The notes below the pieces were generated by a model that saw only the letters and a program-made list of their open reading frames with translations, did no database searches and was not told where the DNA came from. A program made the translations under genes and the position numbers. Positions 27,546-37,313 of a stretch of 64,000 nt of DNA are shown here, one piece after another. The stretch's first letter is position 1, and each line of letters opens with the position of its first letter. This stretch comes from Vreelandella profundi (GTDB taxonomy: Bacteria; Pseudomonadota; Gammaproteobacteria; Pseudomonadales; Halomonadaceae), in NCBI RefSeq assembly GCF_019722725.1, contig NZ_CP077941.1:1860001-1924000 (forward strand). Reading direction: 5' to 3'.

Positions 27546-28922
27546 TTACTCGGGAATACCGCCTTGAGTCAACACGGCCGGATCCAGCAAGCGCTCAAGC
27601 GTTTCACGATCAAGGTCTGTATTCTCCTCAGCCACGTCAATGATCGGCCTACCCGCTTGGTAGGCCTTTTTCGCAATAGCGGCCGCTGCGTTATAGCCAA
27701 TCACACCATTTAACGCCGTTACCAGAATAGGGTTGCGTGCCAGGGGCACTTTCAGATTTTCTTCACGCACCTTAAACGTTGCGATTGCGCGATCAGCCAG
27801 CAGGCGAGAAGTATTGCTCATCAGGTTAATTGAAGTGAGCAAATTGGACGCCACTAGCGGCAGCATGACATTCAATTGGAAGTTTCCGCTTTGGCCCGCA
27901 ACGGTAATCGCCGCATCTAAGCCAATAACCTGTGCAGCAGCCTGAGCGGCTGACTCGGGAATTACAGGGTTTACTTTACCCGGCATGATTGAGCTGCCGG
28001 GCTGCAGCGCCTCAAGCTCAATTTCGCCCAGCCCAGCCAATGGCCCTGAATTCATCCAGCGCAGATCATTGGCAATTTTCATAATCACACAGGCCAAGCC
28101 TTTTAACTGCCCTGATAGCTCGACCGCCGCATCTTGTGAAGAGAGGCTGGCAAAAAAACTATCGTTAGGAGCGAACATTAACCCCGTCTGCTCGCTCAGT
28201 TCCTGGGCAACCTGCTCAGCGAACCCTTCAGGGGCATTAATACCCGTACCCACCGCAGTGCCGCCCTGCGCTAAACGGCAAAGCCTTTGCATTGCGCTAT
28301 CAAATCGCTCGATGGCTTGATTGAGCTGGCTCGACCAAGCGCCTAACTCTTGATCCATGCGCAGCGGCATGGCATCCATTAAATGGGTGCGCCCCGTTTT
28401 AACGATATGGCTTAACTCGCTAGCGCGGCTATCAATCGTGTCACGCAAATGCACCAACGCGGGGCGAAGAGACTCATGTACAGCGATGGCGGCCGAGAGA
28501 TGAATGGCGGTCGGAATCACATCGTTGCTCGACTGCCCCATATTGACGTGATCATTGGGAGTGACGTCGACCCCCTCACGGGACGCCAGGGTGGCCAGCA
28601 CCTCATTGACGTTCATGTTAGAGGAGGTACCTGAGCCGGTTTGAAATACATCAATAGGAAAATGCTGATCATGAATGCCGGTGAGCACTTCACGGGCAGC
28701 TTTCTGAATCGCCTCTGCGCGCTCTTTATCAAGCGCTCCCGATGCCTGATTGACGCGTGCTGCGGCTAACTTGATACGAGCAACCGCATGAATAAAGGCC
28801 GGAGGCATGGGCGTGTGAGAAACCGGAAAATTATTAATGGCTCGCTGCGTTTGTGCGCCGTAAAGGGCATCTGCGGGCACTTCCAACTCACCCATGCTGT
28901 CGCGTTCAATACGTGTTTCCAT
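27546..28922 (-). CDS. fumC: Fumarate hydratase class II
   Basis: A 458-aa iron-independent fumarase that interconverts fumarate and malate. It has MGQSSNDVIPTAIH, the family signature GSSIMPGKVNP near residue 315, and HLMDAMPLRM. The length and N terminus (RIERDSMGELEVPADALYGA) are typical. It is monocistronic and divergent from the phasin gene, with 322 bp between starts. Confidence 0.97.
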   Translation of the reverse strand: METRIERDSMGELEVPADALYGAQTQRAINNFPVSHTPMPPAFIHAVARIKLAAARVNQASGALDKERAEAIQKAAREVLTGIHDQHFPIDVFQTGSGTSSNMNVNEVLATLASREGVDVTPNDHVNMGQSSNDVIPTAIHLSAAIAVHESLRPALVHLRDTIDSRASELSHIVKTGRTHLMDAMPLRMDQELGAWSSQLNQAIERFDSAMQRLCRLAQGGTAVGTGINAPEGFAEQVAQELSEQTGLMFAPNDSFFASLSSQDAAVELSGQLKGLACVIMKIANDLRWMNSGPLAGLGEIELEALQPGSSIMPGKVNPVIPESAAQAAAQVIGLDAAITVAGQSGNFQLNVMLPLVASNLLTSINLMSNTSRLLADRAIATFKVREENLKVPLARNPILVTALNGVIGYNAAAAIAKKAYQAGRPIIDVAEENTDLDRETLERLLDPAVLTQGGIPE

Positions 28923-29088
28923 TGCTGGTTCTCCTATGAATATAACGACTTACTCTGGTCTGAGCGTAAAGCCGCAATATCGTTCGCCAGGGGTTGCCAA
29001 ACTCTTGTTCAAATACAGCCTACCTCAAAAAAAGTCGTCTTCAATCAAGTCTTCACGAACTGCTCAGCACATACTCTTAAAGCTAATG

Positions 29089-29126
29089 TTGCACCGCACA
29101 AAAGCGTTTGCTATGCTGCACTGCAA
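29089..29126 (+). promoter_or_regulatory. Phasin promoter with overlapping CTGC-N3-GCAA element
   Basis: TTGCAC (29089-29094), 17 bp and an extended -10 TGC-TATGCT (29109-29117) form a promoter. CTGC-ACT-GCAA (29116-29126) overlaps the -10 and expected start. This resembles the CTGC-N3-GCAG site bound by the polyhydroxybutyrate-sensing repressor PhaR in Paracoccus, with one mismatch. The rest of 28923-29244 shows nothing I can support. Confidence 0.5.
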
Positions 29127-29244
29127 GATGACACATAAAGATGCCAGTAAGTAAGCAGTACCCACCTCTGGATGGCTGTTTCTGGCAATCTATTTTAGCA
29201 GCGCTGTCTCTGATCGTGCTGTTGCAACCCTAGAGGGAATGAAT

Positions 29245-29619
29245 ATGAATACTGTTAATACTAATGAAATGAATCAGCAATTTGACAACATGTTTATGGC
29301 GCCAGCCCGCGCGTTTATGGCATTAAGCGTCGATTACACTGAAAAAATGATCAATGCTCAGATGGATGCCAGCAAAGCCTATACAGATACCGGCATTGCG
29401 CAGATGCGTCAGATGATGAACGTGAAAGACGCAGAAGGCCTGCGTAGCTACATGGAAAGCCAGCAAAACGTGGCTAAGGAATTAGCCGAACGTGCTAAGG
29501 GTGACGCTGATAAAGTAGTGTCATTGCAGCAGGATTTTATTCAGAAAAGCCAAAAACTGACGGAAGACAACGTCAAGCAAGCGCAAACTGCCGCTAGCAA
29601 AATGAGTAAAACCGCTTAA
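29245..29619 (+). CDS. Phasin family protein
   Basis: A 124-aa, largely helical, amphipathic protein with many Gln, Met and Ala residues, matching small phasins (for example FMAPARAFMALSVDYTEKM and LAERAKGDADKV). Phasins coat polyhydroxyalkanoate granules and control their size. No PHA synthase is nearby. Of the two in-frame ATGs, 29245 has the GAGGGA site at a proper 6-base distance, whereas 29239 directly abuts it. Confidence 0.85.
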   Translation: MNTVNTNEMNQQFDNMFMAPARAFMALSVDYTEKMINAQMDASKAYTDTGIAQMRQMMNVKDAEGLRSYMESQQNVAKELAERAKGDADKVVSLQQDFIQKSQKLTEDNVKQAQTAASKMSKTA

Positions 29620-29656
29620 CGCTTTTCCCATGTTATAGCGAATAAACCAGTTCGTT

Positions 29657-29693
29657 AAAACGCCACCGTTGGCTCTGCCTACGGTGGCGTTTT
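29657..29693. terminator. Bidirectional terminator between phasin and hda
   Basis: AAAACGCCACCG-N13-CGGTGGCGTTTT is a 12-bp stem with A and T tracts, placed between the convergent phasin and hda genes. Confidence 0.88.
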
Positions 29694-29737
29694 AGTGTCT
29701 GTCGAATCATTTTTTGCCCTACTGCTGAACCAATTTT

Positions 29738-30445
29738 TTACCAACCTAGGGCAGACTTCACAAACGGAATCGTCAGCTTGCGCTGAGCCGTCAGCGACGC
29801 CTTATCAAGCGTTTCCACCGCACGGCACAACTCGCCTAGCTCACGCGGGCCGCGATGTAGAATATAGCGACCCACGTCGTCGGGCAGCTGTATTCCTCTC
29901 ACGCTGGCACGTAGCTTTAGGGCAGCCAAACGCTCGCTGTCGTCATCTAGCGTATGAACGTGAAAGGTCACACCCCAGGTTAACCGCGAGGCAAGATCAG
30001 GCAGCTGCACATTCAATTGGCGTGGAGAGGCATTGGCAACAATTAATAGCCGCTTGCCCGCATCCCGCAGCCGATTAAAAGCGTGGAATAGAGCCTCCTC
30101 CCAACGTTTGCGTCCGATCACGCACTCAAGGTCGTCGATCGCCACAAGATCCAACCGCTCGATATCTTCCAGCATCAGCGGCGGAAAGTGGCCTAAGTCG
30201 CCCAGCGGTAAGTACAGCGCGCGCTTATCTGCATCTGAAGCTGCGTGACAGGCCGCTTGAAGCAGATGACTGCGCCCCACCCCAGGCGCCCCCCACAGGT
30301 AGAGAAACGGCTCACCTTGCGCCGTTAGCTGCTGGGTAACATGCTCTACTAGCGAGGCGTTCGCACGTCCCGCATAGTAGTTATTAAACGTGGCATCATC
30401 ACGTAAACCAATGCCCAGAGGAAGCTGTGCCGGTGTTCGGCTCAT
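29738..30445 (-). CDS. hda: DnaA regulatory inactivator Hda
   Basis: A 235-aa AAA+ protein homologous to DnaA domain III. It starts MSRTPAQLPLGIGLRDDATFNNY, in which QLPLGIGL is the short N-terminal clamp-binding type motif. It has the Walker A variant WGAPGVGRSHLLQAA and Walker B VAIDDLECV. With the beta clamp it stimulates ATP hydrolysis by DnaA to prevent re-initiation of replication. It overlaps the perM stop by 4 bp, so translation is probably coupled. Confidence 0.93.
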   Translation of the reverse strand: MSRTPAQLPLGIGLRDDATFNNYYAGRANASLVEHVTQQLTAQGEPFLYLWGAPGVGRSHLLQAACHAASDADKRALYLPLGDLGHFPPLMLEDIERLDLVAIDDLECVIGRKRWEEALFHAFNRLRDAGKRLLIVANASPRQLNVQLPDLASRLTWGVTFHVHTLDDDSERLAALKLRASVRGIQLPDDVGRYILHRGPRELGELCRAVETLDKASLTAQRKLTIPFVKSALGW

Positions 30446-31572
30446 GGTGACTCCCGTTTATCATCACGCGCTGGCTCATCATGATACGACGAACTTACCT
30501 CGATAATCTTTGGCTGGTCGTCGGTATTTGTATCGTCGTAAAGCTCGCTGTGCTGATAGCGTACTTTGACTTCTTTAAGCAGCACCAAAATCACCGCAGC
30601 CACCGGCAGTGCTAACAGCACCCCCGTTAAGCCAAACAGCTTTCCACCCGCCAACACGGCAAAGATGACCGCTACCGGATGTAAGCCAATTTTGTCGCCC
30701 AGCAGCTTAGGCTGAAGCACCACGCTCTCAGCCATTTGACCAATGCTGAAGACTAAAATCACGCCCACCACTGCCCACCACGTGGCGTATTGAAAGAGCG
30801 CTACCACAAGCGCAATCACCAGGCCGACAATAAAACCTAAGAACGGCACAATGCTCACTAGCCCGGACACAAAGCCGATGAGCAGGCCAAAATTAAGCCC
30901 CATCAGCGTCAAACCGACTGCGTAAATAATCCCTAAGCAGAGCATGACCAGCAGCTGCCCGCGTAAGAATGAGGAAAGCACCTCATCGCAGCGGCGCGCT
31001 AAGCGAAAGGTATCATCAGCCCACTGACGGGGAATTAAATTGGCAATATTGTCGAGCAATCGATTCCAGTCTAAAAGCAGATAAAACGTCACCACGGGAA
31101 TCAATGCAACGTAAGTCACCCAGGACGCAAACGCCATTCCAGAACGACCAATTTGGCCCAGTGCCTGCGCTAAATAACCGCCCGCATCACGCCAATTATC
31201 AGCCAGTGTTTCACGGACATTGGTTAACTCTGCGGTCACGTCATAACCTGTCCATTCCTGCACCTGGGGAGCCAGTATATTTTCGACCCAGTTGAAAATA
31301 CTCGGAATCGCTTCCCCCAATTGCTTAAGCTGCTGAACAATCAGCGGTATTAAGATCAGCAGGCTCACCACCAGAATGATTAGCAGGACTAAAAACACGC
31401 TGCTCACCGCCAAAGGCCGGTTCATACCCCAGCGCTGGAAGCGATTCGCTAGCGGGTCGGCTAAATAAGCGAGAATCATCCCAGCAATAAAAGGCATTAG
31501 CACTGAATCGAGCAAATAAATAGAACCGCCTATCACTACCAAAAACAGCACACCCCACCAAGAATTGCGCAT
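30442..31572 (-). CDS. AI-2E family transporter (PerM/YdiK-like)
   Basis: A 376-aa polytopic membrane protein of the PerM/AI-2 exporter-like family. It has hydrophobic segments at the N terminus, a long amphipathic loop (residues 90-150), and the conserved C-terminal run PVAVIFAVLAGGKLFGLTGV. Its substrate is unknown in most bacteria. The order perM-hda, divergent from purM-purN, is conserved in Pseudomonas relatives. The C terminus is hydrophilic and variable. Confidence 0.88.
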   Translation of the reverse strand: MRNSWWGVLFLVVIGGSIYLLDSVLMPFIAGMILAYLADPLANRFQRWGMNRPLAVSSVFLVLLIILVVSLLILIPLIVQQLKQLGEAIPSIFNWVENILAPQVQEWTGYDVTAELTNVRETLADNWRDAGGYLAQALGQIGRSGMAFASWVTYVALIPVVTFYLLLDWNRLLDNIANLIPRQWADDTFRLARRCDEVLSSFLRGQLLVMLCLGIIYAVGLTLMGLNFGLLIGFVSGLVSIVPFLGFIVGLVIALVVALFQYATWWAVVGVILVFSIGQMAESVVLQPKLLGDKIGLHPVAVIFAVLAGGKLFGLTGVLLALPVAAVILVLLKEVKVRYQHSELYDDTNTDDQPKIIEVSSSYHDEPARDDKRESP

Positions 31573-31780
31573 ATATTCCTCTCAAATATGGATTTAAACC
31601 GGCCCTTTTCACTAAGCGTTACTATGCCGTATATCAGCAAAACCTGCTCGTAAGCTTTTCAACATGTTTCACAGCGGTGCGGCTTGCGCCACTGAGTGTT
31701 ACAATTCGCTCCAGTTATCGCCCAGCACTGGCCATGTCGCCAGCACTACCAGCACCGCTATTTGCTTCACAGGATCTGTC

Positions 31781-32848
31781 ATGACCGAGACCTCTTCTTC
31801 TTCGGCTACGCCTTCCCTCAGCTACAAGGACGCAGGCGTCGATATTGATGCCGGTAACGCCCTGGTTGACCGCATTAAACACGTTGCCAAGCGCACTACT
31901 CGCCCAGAAGTGATGGGTGGACTTGGCGGCTTTGGCGCACTGTGTGAAATACCGGCAGGCTATCGGCAGCCCGTTCTGGTCTCAGGCACCGACGGGGTCG
32001 GCACTAAGCTGCGCCTAGCCATGGATCTTGGCAAACACGACACGATTGGGATTGATTTAGTCGCGATGTGTGTCAACGATTTGATCGTCGCCGGCGCCGA
32101 GCCACTGCTATTTCTTGACTACTATGCCACGGGTAAGCTCGATGTGGATATTGCTGCCGACGTTGTCACCGGGATTGGCGCTGGCTGCGAGCTAGCGGGC
32201 TGCGCGTTAGTCGGTGGCGAAACCGCCGAAATGCCCGGCATGTACGAAGGCAGCGACTATGACTTAGCAGGCTTTTGCGTTGGCGTCGTTGAAAAGGCAG
32301 ACATTTTAGATGGCAGCAAAGTGGCTGAAAACGACGTTGTGCTGGGCCTTGCGTCATCAGGCCCGCACTCCAACGGGTACTCGCTAATTCGCAAAATTCT
32401 TGACGTTAGCAACGCCTCGCTAGACACCGACATTGACGGTACGGTCCTTGGCGATGCGCTGATGGCACCGACCCGCATCTATGTTAAATCACTGCTGTCT
32501 TTAATGCGCGAAAGTGATATCGCCGTGCACGCGTTATCGCACATTACTGGCGGTGGGCTGCTGGAAAACATTCCTCGCGTCCTGCCCGACAATCTCGCTG
32601 CCCACATTGATATTAACAGCTGGACGCGCCCCGCCGTGTTTGACTGGCTGCAGGCACACGGCAATGTCAATGAAACCGAAATGCACCGCGTGCTCAACTG
32701 CGGCATTGGTATGGTGGTGGTAGTCTCGCAGCAACAGGCGGATCAGGCAGTCGCTTATCTAGAAACGCAGGGCGAAACCGTGTATCGCCTAGGCAAGATC
32801 GTTAAACGCCAAGAGGAAGCCGTTATTCTGGAGAATCTCTCGGCATGA
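31781..32848 (+). CDS. purM: Phosphoribosylformylglycinamidine cyclo-ligase
   Basis: A 355-aa AIR synthetase, slightly longer than E. coli PurM (345). It has [49 protein letters not shown] and [14 protein letters not shown]. It closes the imidazole ring in purine synthesis. The frame opens at 31664, but the ATG at 31781 has AGGA 8 bases upstream and gives the usual N terminus. It overlaps purN by 4 bp (ATGA). Confidence 0.96.
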   Translation: MTETSSSSATPSLSYKDAGVDIDAGNALVDRIKHVAKRTTRPEVMGGLGGFGALCEIPAGYRQPVLVSGTDGVGTKLRLAMDLGKHDTIGIDLVAMCVNDLIVAGAEPLLFLDYYATGKLDVDIAADVVTGIGAGCELAGCALVGGETAEMPGMYEGSDYDLAGFCVGVVEKADILDGSKVAENDVVLGLASSGPHSNGYSLIRKILDVSNASLDTDIDGTVLGDALMAPTRIYVKSLLSLMRESDIAVHALSHITGGGLLENIPRVLPDNLAAHIDINSWTRPAVFDWLQAHGNVNETEMHRVLNCGIGMVVVVSQQQADQAVAYLETQGETVYRLGKIVKRQEEAVILENLSA

Positions 32849-33594
32849 CCAATACGGATTACCAAAGCGACACCATTAAAGACGTAACGCCAGAACCTGT
32901 CGGTGCTCGACGCATTGTTGTACTGGTTTCCGGCAATGGCAGCAATTTGCAGGCGCTGATTGATGCCCAGTCACATGACCGGTTAGGCGGCGGTGACATC
33001 GTTGCGGTCATTTCCAATATCGCTGATGCCTACGGCTTAAAACGTGCCCACGAAGCAGGTATTGAGGCGGTCGCACTGCCCCATCGTGAATACGACAGCC
33101 GCGAAGCCTATGATGGCGCATTGATTAAAGTCATTGAACGCCACGAACCGGATCTCATCGTTCTGGCAGGCTTTATGCGTATTTTAACGCCTCGCTTTGT
33201 TCAGCGCTTTCTGGGCCGCATGCTCAACATCCACCCCTCGCTGCTGCCCAACTACCCGGGGCTTAATACCCACGCGCGGGCTCTAGCGGACAGCGTGGAA
33301 AGCCACGGCTGCAGCGTTCACTTTGTGACCGAAGAGCTCGACGGCGGCCCGGTGGTACTTCAAGCCGAGCTGCAGGTAAGCGCTGACGACACGGTAGAAA
33401 CGCTTCAAGAGAAGGTACGCTCCCGCGAGCATCTGCTTTATCCGATTGCGGTACAGTGGTTTTTAGAAGGCCGGCTGCAGTTCAGTGAAGATGGCGCCAA
33501 AATGGACGGCCAGCGGCTACCCGAATACGGGATGCGCCTCTCACATGCCGATGCGGCTGAAGAGCTTGATGAAGAGCTTGACGACGAATCGTAG
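32845..33594 (+). CDS. purN: Phosphoribosylglycinamide formyltransferase
   Basis: A 249-aa GAR transformylase using 10-formyl-THF. It has [45 protein letters not shown] and [10 protein letters not shown]. It is longer than E. coli PurN (212 aa), with about 20 extra N-terminal residues and an acidic C-terminal tail that contains a 12-bp tandem repeat (33559-33582, encoding EELD twice). It forms an operon with purM, with start and stop overlapping. Confidence 0.96.
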   Translation: MTNTDYQSDTIKDVTPEPVGARRIVVLVSGNGSNLQALIDAQSHDRLGGGDIVAVISNIADAYGLKRAHEAGIEAVALPHREYDSREAYDGALIKVIERHEPDLIVLAGFMRILTPRFVQRFLGRMLNIHPSLLPNYPGLNTHARALADSVESHGCSVHFVTEELDGGPVVLQAELQVSADDTVETLQEKVRSREHLLYPIAVQWFLEGRLQFSEDGAKMDGQRLPEYGMRLSHADAAEELDEELDDES

Positions 33595-33640
33595 CTGTAA
33601 CGCCGTCTAGCAAACGCACCTGGACTGAGCTTGAAACAAA

Positions 33641-33677
33641 AAAACGCCTGACGGATTAATAGCCCGTCAGGCGTTTT
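33641..33677. terminator. Bidirectional terminator between purN and dcd
   Basis: AAAACGCCTGACGG-N9-CCGTCAGGCGTTTT forms a 14-bp stem with A and T tracts between convergent genes. Confidence 0.92.
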
Positions 33678-33689
33678 GCATGGTTAGCC

Positions 33690-34256
33690 TTAGGTACGCG
33701 GCAACGTCACTCCGCGCTGGCCCATGTACTTACCACCACGGTCCTTATACGAAGTGGCGCATACTTCATCGGACTCTAAGAATAGCATCTGCGCAACGCC
33801 TTCATGGGCGTAGATTTTCGCAGGCAAATTCGTCGTATTCGAGAACTCAAGCGTTACATGGCCTTCCCATTCCGGCTCAAGCGGCGTGACGTTAACAATA
33901 ATGCCGCAACGCGCGTAGGTAGATTTACCTAAGCAAATAGTCAGCACGTTACGCGGAATGCGAAAATATTCTACCGTGCGGGCTAACGCGAATGAGTTTG
34001 GGGGTATAACGCAAACGTCGCCTTTAATATCGACAAAGCTTTTCGCGTCAAACGCTTTAGGATCGACAATCGCCGAGTGAATATTGGTAAACACTTTGAA
34101 TTCATCAGCGCAGCGAACGTCGTATCCGTAGCTTGACGTGCCGTAGGAAATGACCCGCTGATCGTTCACATAGCGCACCTGTTCAGCCTCGAACGGCTCT
34201 ATCATTGCATCGCTTTTGGCCATGCGACGAATCCAGTTATCAGATTTGATACTCAT
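33690..34256 (-). CDS. dcd: dCTP deaminase
   Basis: A 188-aa enzyme converting dCTP to dUTP, the main route to dTTP in many gammaproteobacteria. It has [17 protein letters not shown], the nucleotide-binding [19 protein letters not shown] with the catalytic Glu region, and a C terminus ending [16 protein letters not shown]. It is standard length. It follows mrp by 11 bp and is probably cotranscribed. Confidence 0.97.
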   Translation of the reverse strand: MSIKSDNWIRRMAKSDAMIEPFEAEQVRYVNDQRVISYGTSSYGYDVRCADEFKVFTNIHSAIVDPKAFDAKSFVDIKGDVCVIPPNSFALARTVEYFRIPRNVLTICLGKSTYARCGIIVNVTPLEPEWEGHVTLEFSNTTNLPAKIYAHEGVAQMLFLESDEVCATSYKDRGGKYMGQRGVTLPRT

Positions 34257-34267
34257 CTAGTACGTTA

Positions 34268-35068
34268 TCACTCGCTAAAGGAAATGGTAGGGCCTTCGTT
34301 TTGGCTCATATTGACCGCTTCGGCTACTTTTTTGGCAATCGCTGCAAAGGTTTGACTGACTGTACCCTCCGGCTCAGATACGACGCTCGGCCTGCCTGAG
34401 TCCGTTAACTCACGGATAGAAAGCGTTAATGGCAGCCGCCCAAGCACTTGGGTGTCGTACTCTTGGGCAATGCTATCACCGCCTCCAGTGCCAAAAATAG
34501 CCGCTTCATGGCCACAATTTTCACAGTGGTAGAGGCTCATGTTCTCAACAACGCCCAGCACCGGCACGTTAACTTTGCGGAACATTTCAATCCCTTTGCG
34601 GGCATCTAATAGCGCAATATCTTGCGGCGTTGTGACAATCACGGCGCCTGCTACCGGCACTTTTTGCGCCAGCGTTAGCTGGATATCACCGGTGCCTGGG
34701 GGCATGTCAATCAGCAGAAAATCTAGGTTATCCCACTGGGTTTGCGTCAACATCTGCTGAAAGGCACCCACCACCATCGGACCACGCCATACCATCGGCT
34801 CACGGGTGTTAACCATAAAGGCCATCGACATGGCTTGAATACCATGGGCCTCAAGCGGCAGGAACTTATTATCGGCCGCGGCCTGTGGGCGCACGCCCTC
34901 TTTAACGCCGAGCATTTGTGCTTGGCTGGGTCCGTAAATATCGGCATCAAGAACGCCCACGCGATAATTCTGTGCGGCTAATGCCAGCGCCAGATTCACT
35001 GTAACGGTAGATTTCCCCACACCGCCTTTGCCTGATGCCACTGCAATAATATGCTTAACCCCATCCAT
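34268..35068 (-). CDS. Mrp/ApbC-family iron-sulfur carrier ATPase, short form
   Basis: A 266-aa P-loop ATPase with the deviant Walker A ASGKGGVGKSTVTVNLA, DFLLIDMPPGTGDIQL, and a CENC motif that bridges an Fe-S cluster between two subunits in the family. It lacks the N-terminal DUF59/MIP18 domain found in E. coli Mrp and Pseudomonas ApbC (about 360 aa). The ATG at 35068 has AGGAG 9 bases upstream and no coding extension is visible, so the short form looks genuine. It is followed by dcd. Confidence 0.92.
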   Translation of the reverse strand: MDGVKHIIAVASGKGGVGKSTVTVNLALALAAQNYRVGVLDADIYGPSQAQMLGVKEGVRPQAAADNKFLPLEAHGIQAMSMAFMVNTREPMVWRGPMVVGAFQQMLTQTQWDNLDFLLIDMPPGTGDIQLTLAQKVPVAGAVIVTTPQDIALLDARKGIEMFRKVNVPVLGVVENMSLYHCENCGHEAAIFGTGGGDSIAQEYDTQVLGRLPLTLSIRELTDSGRPSVVSEPEGTVSQTFAAIAKKVAEAVNMSQNEGPTISFSE

Positions 35069-35170
35069 CCAATGGCACTCCTTTCATTGTTAGGCGCTTA
35101 ATTAAAATAGCCCTTAGATTAACGCTGAGTGAATGATACTCCTCAGCGCAACAATCATAAACCAGCAAGC

Positions 35171-35202
35171 AAAAAGCGGACGCCGGCTCCCCGACATCCG
35201 CT
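35171..35202 (-). terminator. Terminator after coiled-coil gene
   Basis: On the minus strand AGCGGA-N16-TCCGCT is followed by five T residues. It lies about 50 bp downstream of the coiled-coil gene's stop and upstream of mrp. Confidence 0.65.
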
Positions 35203-35254
35203 CTTGTTTTCAGCATCAGCGCTTAGCGCAAAAGCTTCAGCACTTAGTTACTTT

Positions 35255-36292
35255 TCAGCCCGCATTCTGCTCTGATTCTTGACTGCCACCGTCGTCATCG
35301 TTGGCACTCTCATCGCTGTTTTCAGGCGCATCCTCTTCAGCCGAGCTGCTTTGTGAGGCCGTAGCGGCTTCGCTGACTGATTTTTCTGCATCCGCTAAGC
35401 GGCTGTCTAGCGTGGAAAGCTCATCACGCCATTCGCCTAGCTGGCCCTCTAAGCGCTGCAGCTGACTTTCACGCTCTTCAAGATTACTCTCGACACTCGC
35501 CACCTCTTCGCGACCCGAGTCTAGAGCGGTCATTAAATCGTCAAGCTCGCCCTGAGCAGTGGAAACGTCCTCATTTAGGCTAGCTTGCTCCTCGGTCATT
35601 TGGCTGATCTGCTCTTCCAGCGCAGACAGCTCCTCTTCTTTAGCGCTTAAATCGTCTACCACCTGCTGGCGCTGCTCTTCAGCCTGCTGGCGTGCAGCTT
35701 CGGCCTCTTGCCGGGCATCTTCAGCACTCTGACGCGCTTCCTCAACCTGCTGCAAATTACTTTCGGCTTCCTCGCGAGTGCTGGCGATTTCATCGCGTTC
35801 TTCGCGCAGTCCCGTCATATCGTTTTCAGCCGTTTCTAACTGCTCATTCAATGCTGAAATTTCTTCTTGCAGGGTATCGCGCTCAGTTTCAAGCTCGTCT
35901 AAGCGCGTCTGAACCTCGCTGACGTCTCCCTGAGCACTCTGGAGCGCGGCGTTAGCCTCATCCTGCTGAGCCTGCAAGGAATCCCTCTCTTCCTGCAGCG
36001 TAGCAAGATTCGTTTCAGCTTCATCAATTTCACTAATGCGCTGCTTCATCTGACTTTTTTCTTGCTCAGCACTCGCTAACTGCTCTTCAAGGCTATCGAC
36101 ACGATCTTGACGTGTGCTCGCATTAGACTGCGCCATAATTGCCCAAACAACCGCAATTGCCGCGATGCCCGCAATGGCTTTTACCCGATTGTCTTGAAAG
36201 AGTCCCTTCATCTCCGCTTTTTTTGCTGGTTCTGGCTTGTTGGCTGGCGGCAGGTTGTCTGAATGATTATCTGAATGATTGTCTTCTGACAT
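35255..36292 (-). CDS. Single-pass membrane protein with long coiled coil, function unknown
   Basis: A 345-aa protein I do not recognise. It has a short hydrophilic N terminus containing a tandem SDNH repeat (12-bp DNA unit), one membrane segment at about residues 35-53 (VKAIAGIAAIAVVWAIMAQ), and a coiled coil of about 250 residues rich in Glu, Gln, Ala and Arg with heptad-like runs such as EAEAARQQAEEQRQQ. The tail is acidic, with Ser, Glu, Asp and Asn. The topology suggests a periplasmic or cytoplasmic rod anchored in the inner membrane. Neighbours give no clue. Matches to other coiled-coil proteins would be compositional. Confidence 0.75.
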   Translation of the reverse strand: MSEDNHSDNHSDNLPPANKPEPAKKAEMKGLFQDNRVKAIAGIAAIAVVWAIMAQSNASTRQDRVDSLEEQLASAEQEKSQMKQRISEIDEAETNLATLQEERDSLQAQQDEANAALQSAQGDVSEVQTRLDELETERDTLQEEISALNEQLETAENDMTGLREERDEIASTREEAESNLQQVEEARQSAEDARQEAEAARQQAEEQRQQVVDDLSAKEEELSALEEQISQMTEEQASLNEDVSTAQGELDDLMTALDSGREEVASVESNLEERESQLQRLEGQLGEWRDELSTLDSRLADAEKSVSEAATASQSSSAEEDAPENSDESANDDDGGSQESEQNAG

Positions 36293-36497
36293 TATGCGTT
36301 CCTCTATGATCTACGCTTAGATTGGCAAGCCAAGGTGTGTTCAAACTGAAGAAAAAAGATAGCAACAGCGATTCCCTTGCGGCGGATGACTACCCTTTCA
36401 GCATACACAGCTCACTGCATCTAGCCAGTTTGTTAGTGAATTCTTATCGCCATGATGCTGTCGAGCTACTGCTTAGTTTAAAAGCTAATGCTGTAGG

Positions 36498-37313
36498 CTA
36501 ACGTGAATGCTTACCTTCATGAAAGCCTGACGCCTGACCCTCAAGCACATCAAACCATGCAAGGGTCGTGTGTAAGGACACCACGCTGCCTACTATTAGC
36601 AGCGTAGGTGGTTTTATGTCGTCCGCCAAGAAAGCATCGGGCAGCGATGAAAGGGTTCCCACGTGCGTACGCTGCTGGCGAGTAGTGCCTTGTTCAATAA
36701 GGGCCAGCGGCGTTTGTGGCGACAGCCCGTGCTTCATCAGCGCCTGGCTAATGACCCTAACGCTGCCTAACCCCATGTAGAAAACCAGCGTTTGCGCGGG
36801 TCGGGCAAGTGCATCCCAGTCGAGCTCGCATTCTCCCTGCTGCAAGTGGCCGGTCACAAAGCGAACCGACTGCGCATGATCTCGATGAGTAAGCGGAATG
36901 CCTGCATAGGCGGCACATCCTGAGGCTGCCGTGACGCCAGGAATGACTTCCACGCTGACCTTAGCGGCTCGCAGAGCTTCTAGCTCTTCACCCCCTCGGC
37001 CAAATATAAAAGGATCACCGCCTTTGAGGCGCACAACGCGCTTACCCTGATGGGCCCATGCCACCAACGCTTGATTGATCTCATTTTGAGGGACGCTGTG
37101 CAGCGAACGAGCCTTGCCAACATAGTAGCGCTGCGCTTCGCTAGGGATGAATGCCAGAATCTCATCACTAACTAAGCGGTCATAGAGCACAACGTCGGCC
37201 GCTTGCAGGCGTTTATAGGCCTTAAGCGTCAGTAATTCTGGGTCACCAGGGCCCGCGCCGACCAAACTCACCCAGCCATATGGCTGATCAACGTGCTGTT
37301 GTCCTGCTTCCAA
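36498..37313 (-). CDS. cobA: Uroporphyrinogen-III C-methyltransferase
   Basis: A 271-aa SUMT that methylates uroporphyrinogen III at C2 and C7 to precorrin-2, for siroheme or cobalamin. It has the family motifs VSLVGAGPGDPELLTLKA, RLKGGDPFIFGRGGEE, VIPGVTAASGCAAYAGIPLT and QTLVFYMG. It is the single-domain form, not the CysG fusion. No other siroheme or cobalamin gene is adjacent. It is divergent from the diguanylate cyclase gene across an AT-rich gap. Confidence 0.95.
   Translation of the reverse strand: MEAGQQHVDQPYGWVSLVGAGPGDPELLTLKAYKRLQAADVVLYDRLVSDEILAFIPSEAQRYYVGKARSLHSVPQNEINQALVAWAHQGKRVVRLKGGDPFIFGRGGEELEALRAAKVSVEVIPGVTAASGCAAYAGIPLTHRDHAQSVRFVTGHLQQGECELDWDALARPAQTLVFYMGLGSVRVISQALMKHGLSPQTPLALIEQGTTRQQRTHVGTLSSLPDAFLADDIKPPTLLIVGSVVSLHTTLAWFDVLEGQASGFHEGKHSR

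Noticed and set aside
35217-35247. Repeat CAGCGCTTAG/CAGCACTTAG near the coiled-coil gene stop
   Set aside because: Only ten bases long with a mismatch and a 21-bp step; too weak to include with the other arrays.
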